NCBI GenBank assembly: GCA_900554935.1
Contig: USJF01000002.1
Location: 1 to 21,959, forward strand
Length of the DNA stretch: 21,959 nt
DNA from: an uncultured Porphyromonas sp.
GTDB taxonomy: Bacteria > Bacteroidota > Bacteroidia > Bacteroidales > Porphyromonadaceae
Reading direction: 5' to 3'
In this document: in pieces, positions 1 to 7,081 of the stretch
How positions within the stretch are numbered: position 1 is the stretch's first letter
Layout: the number at the start of each line of letters is the position of its first letter
The notes under the pieces: generated by a model
Seen by the model: only the letters and a program-made list of their open reading frames with translations
Told to the model about the DNA's origin: nothing
The model's database searches: none
Position numbers and translations under genes: made by a program

Positions 1-142
1 ATCAGCGATTGAGCCCCCTCGTTATACCCATTTCCGAATTCTCCGGACAGCAATGATTTCAGAAGGGCAACCGACCCATTAGCTGGGCGCCACACAATAA
101 GGATCTGGAGTGGAGCTACCGGTATGCCTCTTTTTTGGTACC
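1..142. other. Left-edge region without a supportable gene
   Basis: No gene with a start codon could be recognised here. A minus-strand frame is open from about position 180 to the window edge, but it contains no ATG, GTG or TTG in its first twenty or so codons and meets a stop just inside the Fic gene, so it is not called. No strong hairpin was seen. The region could be the tail of a repeat or of a decayed gene lying to the left of the window. Confidence 0.4.
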
Positions 143-171
143 TTTGATAAGTTTTAAACGATGTACTTTTG
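143..171 (+). promoter_or_regulatory. Bacteroidetes-type promoter of the Fic gene
   Basis: TTTG at 143-146 (-33 element) is followed after 17 nt by TACTTTTG at 164-171, a full match to the -7 consensus TAnnTTTG. The transcription start expected a few bases downstream lies almost on the ATG at 184, so the 5' leader would be very short, perhaps under ten bases. A second TAnnTTTG match (TACCTTTG, 139-146) overlaps the -33 element. Confidence 0.6.
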
Positions 172-183
172 TGGCTATAGTTT

Positions 184-1311
184 ATGGACTTAGATTATTA
201 TGCCGGACACTATGTGAACCAAGGCTATTACAAAGCCTTTATTCCTGAAGAGATCAATAGGAAATGGGTCATTAGCGATATGGAAGTATTCCATCTTCTT
301 AGTAGTGCCGATCGGCATCTTGGAAGATTGGATATGTACTCAGAATACGTCAATATAGACCTGTTCATCAAGACCCACATAGCTAATGAAGCCACCTTGT
401 CGTCACGGATCGAGGGAACTCAGACACATATTGAGGACGCCTTTCTGGAGGAGGAACTAATCAATATGGAGCATAGAGATGACTGGAAGGAGGTGCAGAA
501 CTATATTGAGGCAATGCACACCTCTATAAATCTATTGAACAAACTTCCTCTCTCCAATCGTCTGATTAGAGATACTCATAGCATTCTTCTTTCTGGTGTG
601 AGAGGCAAGCACAAGGAGCCAGGCCAATTTCGCACAAGTCAAAATTGGATAGGTGGATCAAACATTAATAGTGCGGTATTTGTGCCACCTCCACATACCG
701 AGGTGCCACGGTTAATGTCGGATCTAGAGCTCTTTATTCACAATACGGATCTGAAAATACCTGACCTTTTGAAAATAGCTATCATTCACTTCCAATTTGA
801 AACGATTCATCCATTCTTAGATGGCAATGGGAGAGTAGGTAGACTATTGATCACTTTATACCTTGTGGCAAAGAGAGTTTTGAAACAACCAATACTTTAC
901 TTATCAGCTTACTTTGAGCGCAATAGGTCGTTGTATTACGAGTATCTGATGCGTGCACGCACTGAAAATGATATCAACTCTTGGCTAAAGTTCTTTTTGA
1001 AAGGGGTAATAGAAACCTCTAATAATGGAGTAAGGACGTTTGATAACATCTTATCTATCCAACAAACTTTAGACGAAAGGCTCTCTCCATTAGGAAGCAG
1101 TGCACATGATGGCAAGTTGGTGCTCAATGAAATGTTTGAAAAGCCTGTACGATCAGCAATGGAGATAAGGAAGATCATTGGGAAATCTGATGCTTCAACC
1201 TATAAGTTGATCGAAAAAATGGAGCAAGTTGGAGTTCTAAAGGAAATAACTGGAGGGCAAAGAAATAAAAGGTATGCTTTCCAGGAGTATCTAAGCCTCT
1301 TTGATAAGTAG
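184..1311 (+). CDS. Fic-domain protein adenylyltransferase with N-terminal inhibitory helix and C-terminal winged helix
   Basis: This is a 375-residue Fic protein. Residues 209-220 read HPFLDGNGRVGR, the complete Fic catalytic signature (catalytic His, then the acidic residue and GNGRxxR that bind nucleotide phosphates and Mg). Residues 73-78 (SSRIEG) fit the inhibitory motif (S/T)xxxE(G/N), placing it in the class with an N-terminal autoinhibitory helix, where the Glu holds the enzyme off. Residues from about 300 to 370 look like a winged-helix DNA-binding domain, as in many long bacterial Fic proteins. Family knowledge: such enzymes transfer AMP from ATP to hydroxyl side chains of proteins and can de-modify them; the target cannot be read from sequence. 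The start at 184 fits the usual N-terminus (YYAGHYVNQGYYKAFIP). No separate antitoxin gene is adjacent, consistent with built-in inhibition. Three palindromic 40-bp units follow two bases after the stop codon and are candidate binding sites for the winged helix (inference). Confidence 0.93.
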   Translation: MDLDYYAGHYVNQGYYKAFIPEEINRKWVISDMEVFHLLSSADRHLGRLDMYSEYVNIDLFIKTHIANEATLSSRIEGTQTHIEDAFLEEELINMEHRDDWKEVQNYIEAMHTSINLLNKLPLSNRLIRDTHSILLSGVRGKHKEPGQFRTSQNWIGGSNINSAVFVPPPHTEVPRLMSDLELFIHNTDLKIPDLLKIAIIHFQFETIHPFLDGNGRVGRLLITLYLVAKRVLKQPILYLSAYFERNRSLYYEYLMRARTENDINSWLKFFLKGVIETSNNGVRTFDNILSIQQTLDERLSPLGSSAHDGKLVLNEMFEKPVRSAMEIRKIIGKSDASTYKLIEKMEQVGVLKEITGGQRNKRYAFQEYLSLFDK

Positions 1312-1312
1312 T

Positions 1313-1432
1313 CCTTATTTTAATTAGAGGCCGAAAACTAAAAAAAGAAAGGCCTTATTTTAGTTTCGAGTCGAAAACTAAAATAAGAAAGGTGTTATTT
1401 TAGTTATGAGTCAAAAACTAAAATAAGGAGGT
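1313..1432. repeat. Three tandem 40-bp units, each an A/T-rich palindrome
   Basis: Units lie at 1313-1352, 1353-1392 and 1393-1432, an exact 40-bp period. Each has arms related to TTATTTTAGTTT and AAACTAAAATAA around a short centre. In unit 2 the dyad is almost perfect: left arm TTATTTTAGTTTCGA, one central G, then the complement with one extra A. Unit 1 is the most degraded. The arms are A/T rich and the units lack a run of T after a GC stem, so they do not look like intrinsic terminators. They fill the gap between the Fic gene and the aminotransferase gene, for which no separate consensus promoter was found. A repeated protein-binding site or RNA hairpins are both possible. Confidence 0.9.
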
Positions 1433-1494
1433 GGAAGGGGAGGGCGGGATTGGTTCCTAAAGAAAGATAAAAAACTAAAGATTGAGATAAAGAT

Positions 1495-2643
1495 ATGGAA
1501 GAGAAGAAGCGGATATGGCTATCGCTAGCCCAGATGGGTGGTGAGGAGCAGAAGTATATTAAGGAGGCGTTTGATACCAATTGGGTGGTACCGCTTGGTC
1601 CGAATGTGAATGCTTTTGAGCAGGATCTTCGCACCTACCTCAATGAAGATGTGCATGTGGTGGCACTGAGTGCTGGCACGGCGGCGCTTCACTTGGCGCT
1701 GGTGATGCTCGATGTGAAGCCGGGCGATGAGGTGATTTGCCAGAGCTTTACCTTTTCGGCAAGTGCCAATCCGATCAAGTACCAAGGGGCGAGCCCTGTA
1801 TTTGTGGATAGTGAACCGGAGACGTGGAATATGTGTCCGAAAGCGCTCCGAAAGGCGATTGAGGATCGGATCAAGGTGACGGGTAAGAAGCCGGTGGCGA
1901 TCATCCCTGTACACCTCTATGGTATGCCAGCGAAGATGGATGAGATCTTAGCGATCGCACGTGAGTATGATATCCCTGTGGTGGAGGATGCTGCGGAGGC
2001 ACTTGGCTCTACCTACAAAGGGCGTAAGTGTGGTACGCTAGGGAAGTATGGGGCTCTCTCATTCAATGGCAATAAGATCATCACCACTTCGGGCGGAGGG
2101 GCACTGGTGACGCATAGCGAAGCGGAGGCAAAGCGGGTGATGTTTTTTGCCACACAAGCTCGCGAAGCAGCGCCTCACTACCAGCACGAGCATATCGGGT
2201 ACAACTACCGCCTATCCAATATCTCGGCCGGCATCGGTCGCGGTCAGATGGGGGTGCTACAGGAGCATGTGGATGCCCGTAGGAGCCATCACGCCTACTA
2301 TCGTGACGCCTTCTCCAAAGTAGAAGGGATTGAGGTGATGAGCGCCCCATCTAGCGACTTCGATAGCAATTATTGGCTCACCTGCATCACTATAGATAGC
2401 AAGGTAACGGGCTACGACCGTGAGGAGCTTCGCCAAAGGCTGGAGGCGGAGAATATCGAGAGTCGTCCGCTCTGGAAACCAATGCACCTGCAGCCTGTCT
2501 TTGCCGACTGCCCTTTCTACAGTACGGTAGAGGGCAAGGCAATCTCGGAGCAACTCTTTGATAGGGGGCTCTGCCTCCCATCGGGCTCGTCCCTTACCTC
2601 AGCCGATCTGGATAGAGTGATCGCAACGATTGTTGGGAAATAA
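1495..2643 (+). CDS. DegT/DnrJ/EryC1/StrS-family PLP-dependent sugar aminotransferase
   Basis: This 382-residue protein has full family length. Residues 189-194 (SFNGNK) carry the Schiff-base lysine K194, followed by a Gly-rich segment (TSGGGAL, 198-204). Residues 162-171 (VVEDAAEALG) hold D165, which pairs with the pyridine nitrogen of PLP. SAGTAALHLAL (59-69) is the cofactor phosphate-binding region. Family members transaminate keto-sugars bound to nucleotides (C3 or C4) to make amino sugars for O-antigen, capsule or glycoprotein glycans in the cytoplasm. The N-terminus and overall sequence recall PorR of Porphyromonas gingivalis, needed for the A-LPS anchor, and PglE-type C4 aminotransferases; I cannot choose between these without alignment. 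No other sugar genes lie beside it. No consensus promoter is visible between the 40-bp repeats and the start. A long hairpin follows the stop codon at 2650-2690. Confidence 0.9.
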   Translation: MEEKKRIWLSLAQMGGEEQKYIKEAFDTNWVVPLGPNVNAFEQDLRTYLNEDVHVVALSAGTAALHLALVMLDVKPGDEVICQSFTFSASANPIKYQGASPVFVDSEPETWNMCPKALRKAIEDRIKVTGKKPVAIIPVHLYGMPAKMDEILAIAREYDIPVVEDAAEALGSTYKGRKCGTLGKYGALSFNGNKIITTSGGGALVTHSEAEAKRVMFFATQAREAAPHYQHEHIGYNYRLSNISAGIGRGQMGVLQEHVDARRSHHAYYRDAFSKVEGIEVMSAPSSDFDSNYWLTCITIDSKVTGYDREELRQRLEAENIESRPLWKPMHLQPVFADCPFYSTVEGKAISEQLFDRGLCLPSGSSLTSADLDRVIATIVGK

Positions 2644-2649
2644 TAAAAC

Positions 2650-2690
2650 AAGACGCAGGTCGTTGGGGTTCCCCTCACGACCTGCGTCTT
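2650..2690. terminator. Long bidirectional hairpin between convergent genes
   Basis: Perfect 14-bp arms at 2650-2663 (AAGACGCAGGTCGT) and 2677-2690, with an inner GGGG-TT-CCCC stem at 2665-2674. It begins seven bases after the aminotransferase stop codon and lies 20 bases from the toxin stop codon on the other strand. A/T-rich sequence flanks both sides, so it can serve both transcripts, although the U tracts are short. Confidence 0.8.
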
Positions 2691-2709
2691 TATAGTTTTA
2701 CCGATTTAA

Positions 2710-2988
2710 TCACTTGTCAGCATAATGCCCAAGCACAGAAAGTACTAGCACAAGGATCTTTTCTTCTTTAATTGTGTAGACTAATCTATTTTTCTTATCT
2801 AACCTGCGAGACCAAGTATTTTCCACTCCTTTCAGTTGCTCAGGTTTTCCTATGCCAATCTTAGGATGTTCAGAAAGCTCTACCACCAAACGCTCGATCT
2901 TCTTTATAATAACCTTATCTCCAGACTTGTAAATCAATCTCAGCTGCTCCTTTGCTCTAGGGGTTAAGTCTACAGAATACTTTTCCAT
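2710..2988 (-). CDS. yoeB: Txe/YoeB-family toxin, ribosome-dependent mRNA endonuclease
   Basis: This 92-residue basic protein shows the hallmarks of YoeB: the WSRRL segment at 59-63, KNRLVY at 66-71, and the C-terminal HY pair (H88, Y89). E50, R68 and H88/Y89 correspond to catalytic residues of E. coli YoeB (E46, R65, H83, Y84), so the active site appears intact. Family role: it binds the ribosomal A site and cuts mRNA, stopping translation until the antitoxin neutralises it. Its start overlaps the end of the upstream antitoxin gene by 19 bp, typical of translationally coupled toxin-antitoxin pairs. The N-terminus is a few residues longer than in E. coli. It ends against the bidirectional hairpin shared with the aminotransferase gene. 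Confidence 0.9.
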   Translation of the reverse strand: MEKYSVDLTPRAKEQLRLIYKSGDKVIIKKIERLVVELSEHPKIGIGKPEQLKGVENTWSRRLDKKNRLVYTIKEEKILVLVLSVLGHYADK

Positions 2989-3212
2989 ATATTATTAACG
3001 TCCTCGATAGTCGTACATTCCCCCTTATCGTACGCTTCTAGTCCTTCTTGGATGGCTTTCATTTCCTCCATAGTTGGATAGTCACTTAGATCAACCGGAG
3101 TAATGGCCATAGGCATTCCGCCTGCTCTTGTCACAAAAACAGGCTCCTTTTCAGCAAGTTCAAAATACTTTCTTTGGTTGTTTCTAAACTCTGTTGCTGT
3201 AATAATATTCAT
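2970..3212 (-). CDS. yefM: Phd/YefM-family antitoxin
   Basis: This is an 80-residue antitoxin when started at 3212 (MNIITATEFRNNQRKYFELA); an ATG four codons upstream (3224) is also possible. The N-terminal half has the Phd/YefM DNA-binding fold pattern: a short beta strand, a TxFRNN helix, then PVFVTRAGGMPMAITPV, the strand-turn-strand that precedes the hydrophobic helix. The acidic C-terminal half is expected to wrap around and inhibit YoeB. It is the first gene of the pair and overlaps the toxin gene by 19 bp. A consensus promoter lies directly upstream, and GTACGT occurs twice there, 18 bp apart, on both sides of the -7 element. This could be the operator for the autorepression known in this family, but that is inference. 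Confidence 0.85.
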   Translation of the reverse strand: MNIITATEFRNNQRKYFELAEKEPVFVTRAGGMPMAITPVDLSDYPTMEEMKAIQEGLEAYDKGECTTIEDVNNIWKSIL

Positions 3213-3243
3213 AATGCCAATCATTCATTAGTACGTGCTGTCG

Positions 3244-3271
3244 CAAATGTACGTATATATATTGACACAAA
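3244..3271 (-). promoter_or_regulatory. Promoter of the toxin-antitoxin pair, with possible operator
   Basis: Read on the minus strand, TTTG (3268-3271) is followed after 16 nt by TACATTTG (3244-3251), a match to TAnnTTTG. The plus-strand sequence GTACGT occurs at 3231-3236 and 3249-3254, so one copy overlaps the -7 element and the other lies near the expected transcript start. The E. coli YefM operator has a TGTAC core, which is also present here (TGTAC at 3248-3252). Confidence 0.6.
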
Positions 3272-3346
3272 AAAAACAATAGACTTCACCTGTCTTACCT
3301 TATGTTATCCGGGTCACAAGGGGTCGTGGGTTTTGATTGCCTTTTT

Positions 3347-3420
3347 TACCCCCATTCATCGGCTCTACGAGCCTCGAATGGGGGGTACAACAAATCGGAT
3401 CACCTCACGGAGGTCCTTAA
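3347..3420. repeat. REP-like double hairpin
   Basis: TACCCCCATTC (3347-3357) pairs with GAATGGGGGGTA (3376-3387), enclosing a second stem GGCTC-TAC-GAGCC (3361-3373). About 15 bases further on, ACCTC-ACG-GAGGT forms another small stem within 3400-3420. The nested palindromic layout, the position between genes and the lack of a plausible reading frame suggest a dispersed intergenic repeat of the REP/BIME type. It could also limit transcription, since a T run precedes the first arm on the plus strand, which is a U run after the hairpin only for minus-strand transcripts as A. Confidence 0.6.
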
Positions 3421-3517
3421 GCATAGATACTTCGATAAAAAACCGCCCACATGATTTTTCTAATGCGTAACTCTTGTATGGGAGGTCTACCACCTTCTCT
3501 AATAGCTAAAAAAGTGG

Positions 3518-3525
3518 TATCTTTG
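3518..3525 (+). promoter_or_regulatory. -7 element of the carboxynorspermidine dehydrogenase - bcp - recA operon
   Basis: TATCTTTG matches TAnnTTTG exactly. No clear TTTG is seen at -33. Its position matters for the gene start: a transcript would begin near 3530, downstream of a GTG at 3527 that could otherwise extend the reading frame, so translation must start at ATG 3575. Confidence 0.6.
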
Positions 3526-3574
3526 AGTGAATGAGTATTTAGTAAGTAACACCCTTAAGACGAATAAAAGTAAT

Positions 3575-4771
3575 ATGAAAGGACGTGTACTGATCATAGG
3601 TGCCGGAGGTGTAGGCACTGTAGTAGCTAAGAAGGTGGCGATGAATAGCGATGTCTTTACCGACATTATGCTCGCTAGCCGCAATAAAGCGAAGTGCGAC
3701 GCCATAGCCAATAATATCAAGGAGGCGAAGATCAAGACCGCGCAGGTGGATGCCGACAATGTGGAGGAGCTAGTAGCTCTATTTAATGAGTTTAAGCCTG
3801 AGTTGGTGATCAATGTAGCCCTTCCTTACCAAGACCTCACCATTATGGATGCTTGTTTGGAGTGCGGGGTCAACTACCTCGATACTGCCAATTACGAGCC
3901 AAAGGACGAGGCTAAGTATCAATACAGCTGGCAGTGGGCTTATAAAGACCGCTTCAAGGAGGCTGGGCTGACCGCAATCCTAGGTTGTGGCTTTGACCCT
4001 GGAGTAACTAGTGTCTTCACCGCTTATGCGGCTAAGCATCACTTCGATGAGATCCACAATCTTGATATCGTGGATTGCAACGCTGGTGACCACCACAAGG
4101 CTTTTGCTACTAACTTCAACCCCGAAATCAATATCCGTGAGGTGACTCAAAGGGGTAAGTATTGGGAAAATGGCCAATGGATTGAGACCGAACCGCTATC
4201 TATCCACAAGCCACTCACCTACCCCGAGGTAGGACCACGTGAGAGCTATCTCCTCTACCACGAGGAGCTGGAGAGCTTGGTGAAGAACTTCCCAAGCCTC
4301 AAGAGAGCACGCTTCTGGATGACCTTTGGGCAGGAGTATCTCACTCACCTCAGGGTGATCCAAAATATAGGTATGGCAAGTATTGAGCCGATCAATTATG
4401 AGGGGAAGGAGATCGTACCGATCCAATTCCTCAAGGCTGTTCTTCCCGATCCTAAGGAGCTGGGCGAGAATTATACCGGCCAGACCTCTATCGGATGTCG
4501 TATCCGTGGTATCAAGGATGGTAAGGAGCGCACCTACTACATATACAATAATTGTAGCCACGAGGCGGCTTATAAGGAGACCGGTGCTCAGGGGGTTAGT
4601 TATACTACCGGTGTACCAGCCACCACTGGGGCAATGATGTTTTTCAAAGGCCTCTGGAGTGGGCACGGTGTCTTCAACGTAGAGGAGTTTGACCCCGATC
4701 CATTCCTCAAAGAGGTGGCAAAGCAAGGACTCCCATGGCATGAACTTCACGATATAGACCTAGAGTTATGA
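3575..4771 (+). CDS. Carboxynorspermidine dehydrogenase (saccharopine dehydrogenase family)
   Basis: Started at 3575 the protein has 398 residues, the usual length of bacterial carboxynorspermidine/carboxyspermidine dehydrogenase. The N-terminus is a Rossmann nucleotide-binding fold with GAGGVG at 9-14, followed by characteristic segments such as VINVALPYQDL, GVNYLDTANYEP and GCGFDPGVT. Family role: in the cytoplasm it condenses aspartate semialdehyde with a diamine and reduces the product with NADPH to carboxy(nor)spermidine, which a decarboxylase elsewhere turns into a polyamine. Saccharopine dehydrogenase is the annotation often given, but true lysine metabolism is less likely for this subgroup in Bacteroidales. 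A GTG at 3527 in the same frame would add 16 residues, but it overlaps the promoter and lies before the fold, so it is rejected. The stop overlaps the bcp start by 4 bases (ATGA), indicating translational coupling. Confidence 0.9.
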   Translation: MKGRVLIIGAGGVGTVVAKKVAMNSDVFTDIMLASRNKAKCDAIANNIKEAKIKTAQVDADNVEELVALFNEFKPELVINVALPYQDLTIMDACLECGVNYLDTANYEPKDEAKYQYSWQWAYKDRFKEAGLTAILGCGFDPGVTSVFTAYAAKHHFDEIHNLDIVDCNAGDHHKAFATNFNPEINIREVTQRGKYWENGQWIETEPLSIHKPLTYPEVGPRESYLLYHEELESLVKNFPSLKRARFWMTFGQEYLTHLRVIQNIGMASIEPINYEGKEIVPIQFLKAVLPDPKELGENYTGQTSIGCRIRGIKDGKERTYYIYNNCSHEAAYKETGAQGVSYTTGVPATTGAMMFFKGLWSGHGVFNVEEFDPDPFLKEVAKQGLPWHELHDIDLEL

Positions 4772-5244
4772 TAGAGATAGGCGATAAGATTCCCGAAGTC
4801 CTTGGAGTGGATCAGGAGGGTAAGGAGTACACTCGAGAGGGACTGAAAGGGCAGAAGTTGGTACTTTATTTCTACCCAAAGGATAATACGAGTGGTTGCA
4901 CTGCCGAGGCGTGTAGTTTTCGCGACGGCACAAGTGACCTCCGTGATGCTGGCTACCAAGTGATTGGGGTAAGCAAGGATAGTGCCAAGAGCCACCAGAA
5001 GTTTATTGAGCAGCATAGCCTCCCCTTTCCGCTTATCGTGGATAGCGATACTGAGCTACAGCAAGCCTTTGGTGTGTGGGTGGAGAAGAGTATGTATGGC
5101 CGAAAGTATATGGGCACGCAACGCACCACCTTCCTTATCGATGAAGAGGGGGTGGTGAGAGGTAAGTTCTCCGGCAGGGAGATCAAGACCAAGGAGCATG
5201 CCGCACAGGTACTTAAATTGATCAAAGAATTAGAAGAAAAATAA
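4768..5244 (+). CDS. bcp: Thioredoxin-dependent peroxiredoxin Bcp
   Basis: This 158-residue protein belongs to the Bcp/PrxQ family. The sequence NTSGCTAEACSFRD places the peroxidatic cysteine at C44 and the resolving cysteine at C49, five residues later as in atypical 2-Cys PrxQ enzymes, within the typical FYPKDNT...C frame (34-44). It reduces hydrogen peroxide and organic hydroperoxides in the cytoplasm, using thioredoxin for recycling. The start overlaps the preceding gene by 4 bases and recA follows after 6 bases, so the three genes are surely one transcript. Pairing a peroxidase with RecA suits an organism for which oxygen stress and DNA damage go together; that link is inference. Confidence 0.95.
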   Translation: MIEIGDKIPEVLGVDQEGKEYTREGLKGQKLVLYFYPKDNTSGCTAEACSFRDGTSDLRDAGYQVIGVSKDSAKSHQKFIEQHSLPFPLIVDSDTELQQAFGVWVEKSMYGRKYMGTQRTTFLIDEEGVVRGKFSGREIKTKEHAAQVLKLIKELEEK

Positions 5245-5250
5245 AGAGTA

Positions 5251-6279
5251 ATGGCAAAGGAAGAGACAAAGGAGCAGTTGGAGGTCCAACAGCAGAAGGA
5301 GAAGGCACTTAAGTCGGTGCTGGATAAGATCGAGAAGACCTTCGGCAAAGGCTCTATCATGAATATGGCGTCGCAGGAAATCGAGGATATAGAGGTGATC
5401 CCTACCGGCTCCCTCAACCTGGATATTGCCCTCGGCGTAGGGGGATACCCCAAGGGGCGTATCGTGGAGATCTACGGCCCGGAGTCGTCTGGTAAAACCA
5501 CTCTCGCCATCCACGCTATCGCAGAGTGCCAAAAGCAAGGTGGCTTCGCCGCTATCATTGATGCGGAGAATGCATTCGACCGCAGCTATGCCGAGGCACT
5601 AGGGGTAGACCTCTCTAAGCTTTGGATATCTCAGCCCGATACTGGAGAGCAGGCACTTGATATCGCAGAGAACCTGATCCGCTCGTCGGCAATGGACCTC
5701 ATCGTGATCGACTCTGTGGCAGCACTGACCCCAAAGGGTGAGATAGAGGGAGATATGGGTGAGAATAGAGTGGGTCTTCATGCCCGACTGATGAGCCAGG
5801 CTCTGCGTAAGCTCGCTGGTATCATTAATCGTACCAAGACCACTTGTATCTTTATCAACCAGTTGCGTGAGAAGATTGGTGCCTACGGCAACCCTGAGAC
5901 CACTACCGGTGGTAACGCCCTGAAGTACTACGCTTCGGTGCGACTAGATATCCGCAAGAGCACTCCTATCAAGGATGCTGACGGCGAAGTGATCGGTAAC
6001 CTCACCAAGGTAAAGGTGGCTAAGAACAAGGTGGCTCCTCCATTCCGCCGGGCTGAGTTTGATATCATGTTCGGACAAGGGATCTCCAAGGTGGGCGAGA
6101 TAGTGGATGTCGGTGCTGAGCTCGATATCATACGCAAAAGTGGCTCATGGTATAGCTACGATGATACCAAATTGGGGCAAGGTAGAGACAAAGCGATCGA
6201 AGTTCTCAATGAAAATCCCGATTTACTCGAACTTATTGAGAATCAAATCCATGAGAGATTATCGGCCGATTGCAAGTAA
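5251..6279 (+). CDS. recA: RecA recombinase
   Basis: This 342-residue protein is full length for RecA. Walker A is GPESSGKT (76-83), the catalytic glutamate is E106 in IIDAEN, Walker B is LIVIDS (150-155), loop L1 spans [11 protein letters not shown] (161-171) and loop L2 spans [15 protein letters not shown] (213-227). It forms filaments on single-stranded DNA, drives strand exchange and stimulates LexA-type self-cleavage. One oddity is N107: nearly all RecA proteins I know have His directly after the catalytic Glu (DAEHA), while the codon here is AAT. The gene starts six bases after bcp and is the last of the operon. The C-terminus is short and not strongly acidic. A weak terminator-like hairpin lies 186 bases downstream. 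Confidence 0.98.
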   Translation: MAKEETKEQLEVQQQKEKALKSVLDKIEKTFGKGSIMNMASQEIEDIEVIPTGSLNLDIALGVGGYPKGRIVEIYGPESSGKTTLAIHAIAECQKQGGFAAIIDAENAFDRSYAEALGVDLSKLWISQPDTGEQALDIAENLIRSSAMDLIVIDSVAALTPKGEIEGDMGENRVGLHARLMSQALRKLAGIINRTKTTCIFINQLREKIGAYGNPETTTGGNALKYYASVRLDIRKSTPIKDADGEVIGNLTKVKVAKNKVAPPFRRAEFDIMFGQGISKVGEIVDVGAELDIIRKSGSWYSYDDTKLGQGRDKAIEVLNENPDLLELIENQIHERLSADCK

Positions 6280-6464
6280 ATATATTTAGGAACTAAAGCG
6301 CATATTACCGTGTTTATTAAATATATATTCCAATAAATGGTGTTATAGAACATAGGGATTTACTTGGTAGAAAGATGAGATTTGATGACCTTTGTGTTGT
6401 CAGAAAAGCATAACCTAATCAATCTTTCTTACCTAACATCCTAATATATTGTGGAATGACCGTC

Positions 6465-6491
6465 AAAGGCTGTACGTGAAGTACAGCTTTT
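6465..6491 (+). terminator. Possible intrinsic terminator downstream of recA
   Basis: GCTGTAC (6469-6475) pairs with GTACAGC (6481-6487) around a 5-base loop; the stem can be extended by a G-U and three A-U pairs using the following TTTT. More T-rich sequence follows. The 186-base distance from the recA stop codon lowers confidence, and it may instead belong to the repeat-rich region. Confidence 0.4.
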
Positions 6492-6724
6492 GTCGTTTTA
6501 TAGGATAACACAAAAGGGGCACCCATACGGGCGCCCATTATTTGTTGCCTCAACCGATTAGTTTCGACGCAGTGAAACTCTAGCACCGATGCGGTAAAAA
6601 AAGAGTCTCCCACCTAAGCTATCAAATGCTCTGGATAGTGCCTTATCAGACAAGTAGAAGGGGCATCCCTCTCCCAAGTCCCGAACGACTGGTTGCGGGT
6701 ATGTTATTATTCGATGATTGAGAA

Positions 6725-7007
6725 AAACCCGAAAGGGGTTTCACGGTGTAATAACCCAAGCTTCCCCCTGAAGGGGAGCGTTAGCGAGCCTGAAGGTGAA
6801 GCTTGGGTGGCAGAGGTACCGTCACCACGCTACCCCGAAGGGTTTGCATATACACCACCGCTTATGGATGTGAAAGTGCAACCCCTTCGGGGTAGTTGAT
6901 GATGCCTTGTTCTCCTTCCCAACCTTCTCCTCCTCTAGGCAGGCTTCGCCACCTACCTAAGGAGGGGGAAGGCTGGGTTAATAGGCCATGGAAGCCCTTC
7001 GGGCTTC
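6725..7007. repeat. Cluster of five hairpins, REP/BIME-like
   Basis: The inverted repeats are, in order: AAACCC/GGGTTT (6725-6741); perfect 11-bp arms ACCCAAGCTTC (6754-6764) and 6798-6808, enclosing CCCC-TGAA-GGGG; 19-bp arms at 6830-6848 and 6877-6895 with one G-U pair; long imperfect pyrimidine-rich arms at about 6918-6937 and 6958-6977; and a perfect GAAGCCC-TTC-GGGCTTC (6991-7007). Several contain CTTCGGG-type stable loops. The density, nearly 280 bases of stem after stem, is typical of clustered palindromic intergenic repeats and could also be a structured RNA. Confidence 0.7.
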
Positions 7008-7081
7008 TACTATTCCACACCGCTTGAGGAGGATACAGCATTCTCTATTGTATGGCGATCTGGTAGTATAGGTATAAAGAG

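Larger units (their letters stand above)
6280..7081. other. Gene-poor interval rich in inverted repeats
   Basis: Between recA and the Big2 lipoprotein terminator no convincing gene was found. The first 180 bases are A/T rich without clear structure. Then come a terminator-like hairpin (6465-6491), a GC stem near 6517-6537 (GGGC...GCCC), and a cluster of five further hairpins at 6725-7007 listed separately. Short open frames here (64 and 68 codons) run through these palindromes and have no recognisable domain. Confidence 0.6.

Noticed and set aside
1..183. Minus-strand frame open to the left window edge, beginning after a stop just inside the Fic gene
   Set aside because: No start codon (ATG, GTG or TTG) in its first part, it overlaps the Fic promoter and start, and no family was recognised.
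3174..3470. 98-codon plus-strand frame over the toxin-antitoxin promoter and the double hairpin
   Set aside because: It overlaps the antitoxin start and the palindromes and has no family similarity.
3527..3574. GTG-initiated 16-residue extension of the carboxynorspermidine dehydrogenase
   Set aside because: The GTG lies two bases after the -7 element, upstream of the expected transcript start, and the extension precedes the Rossmann fold with no family match.
6419..6613. Minus-strand 64-codon frame
   Set aside because: It reads through the terminator-like hairpin and GC stems, has no recognisable domain, signal or promoter, and sits in a repeat-rich interval.
6693..6899. Plus-strand 68-codon frame
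   Set aside because: It lies within the hairpin cluster; the apparent protein is only the translation of palindromes.
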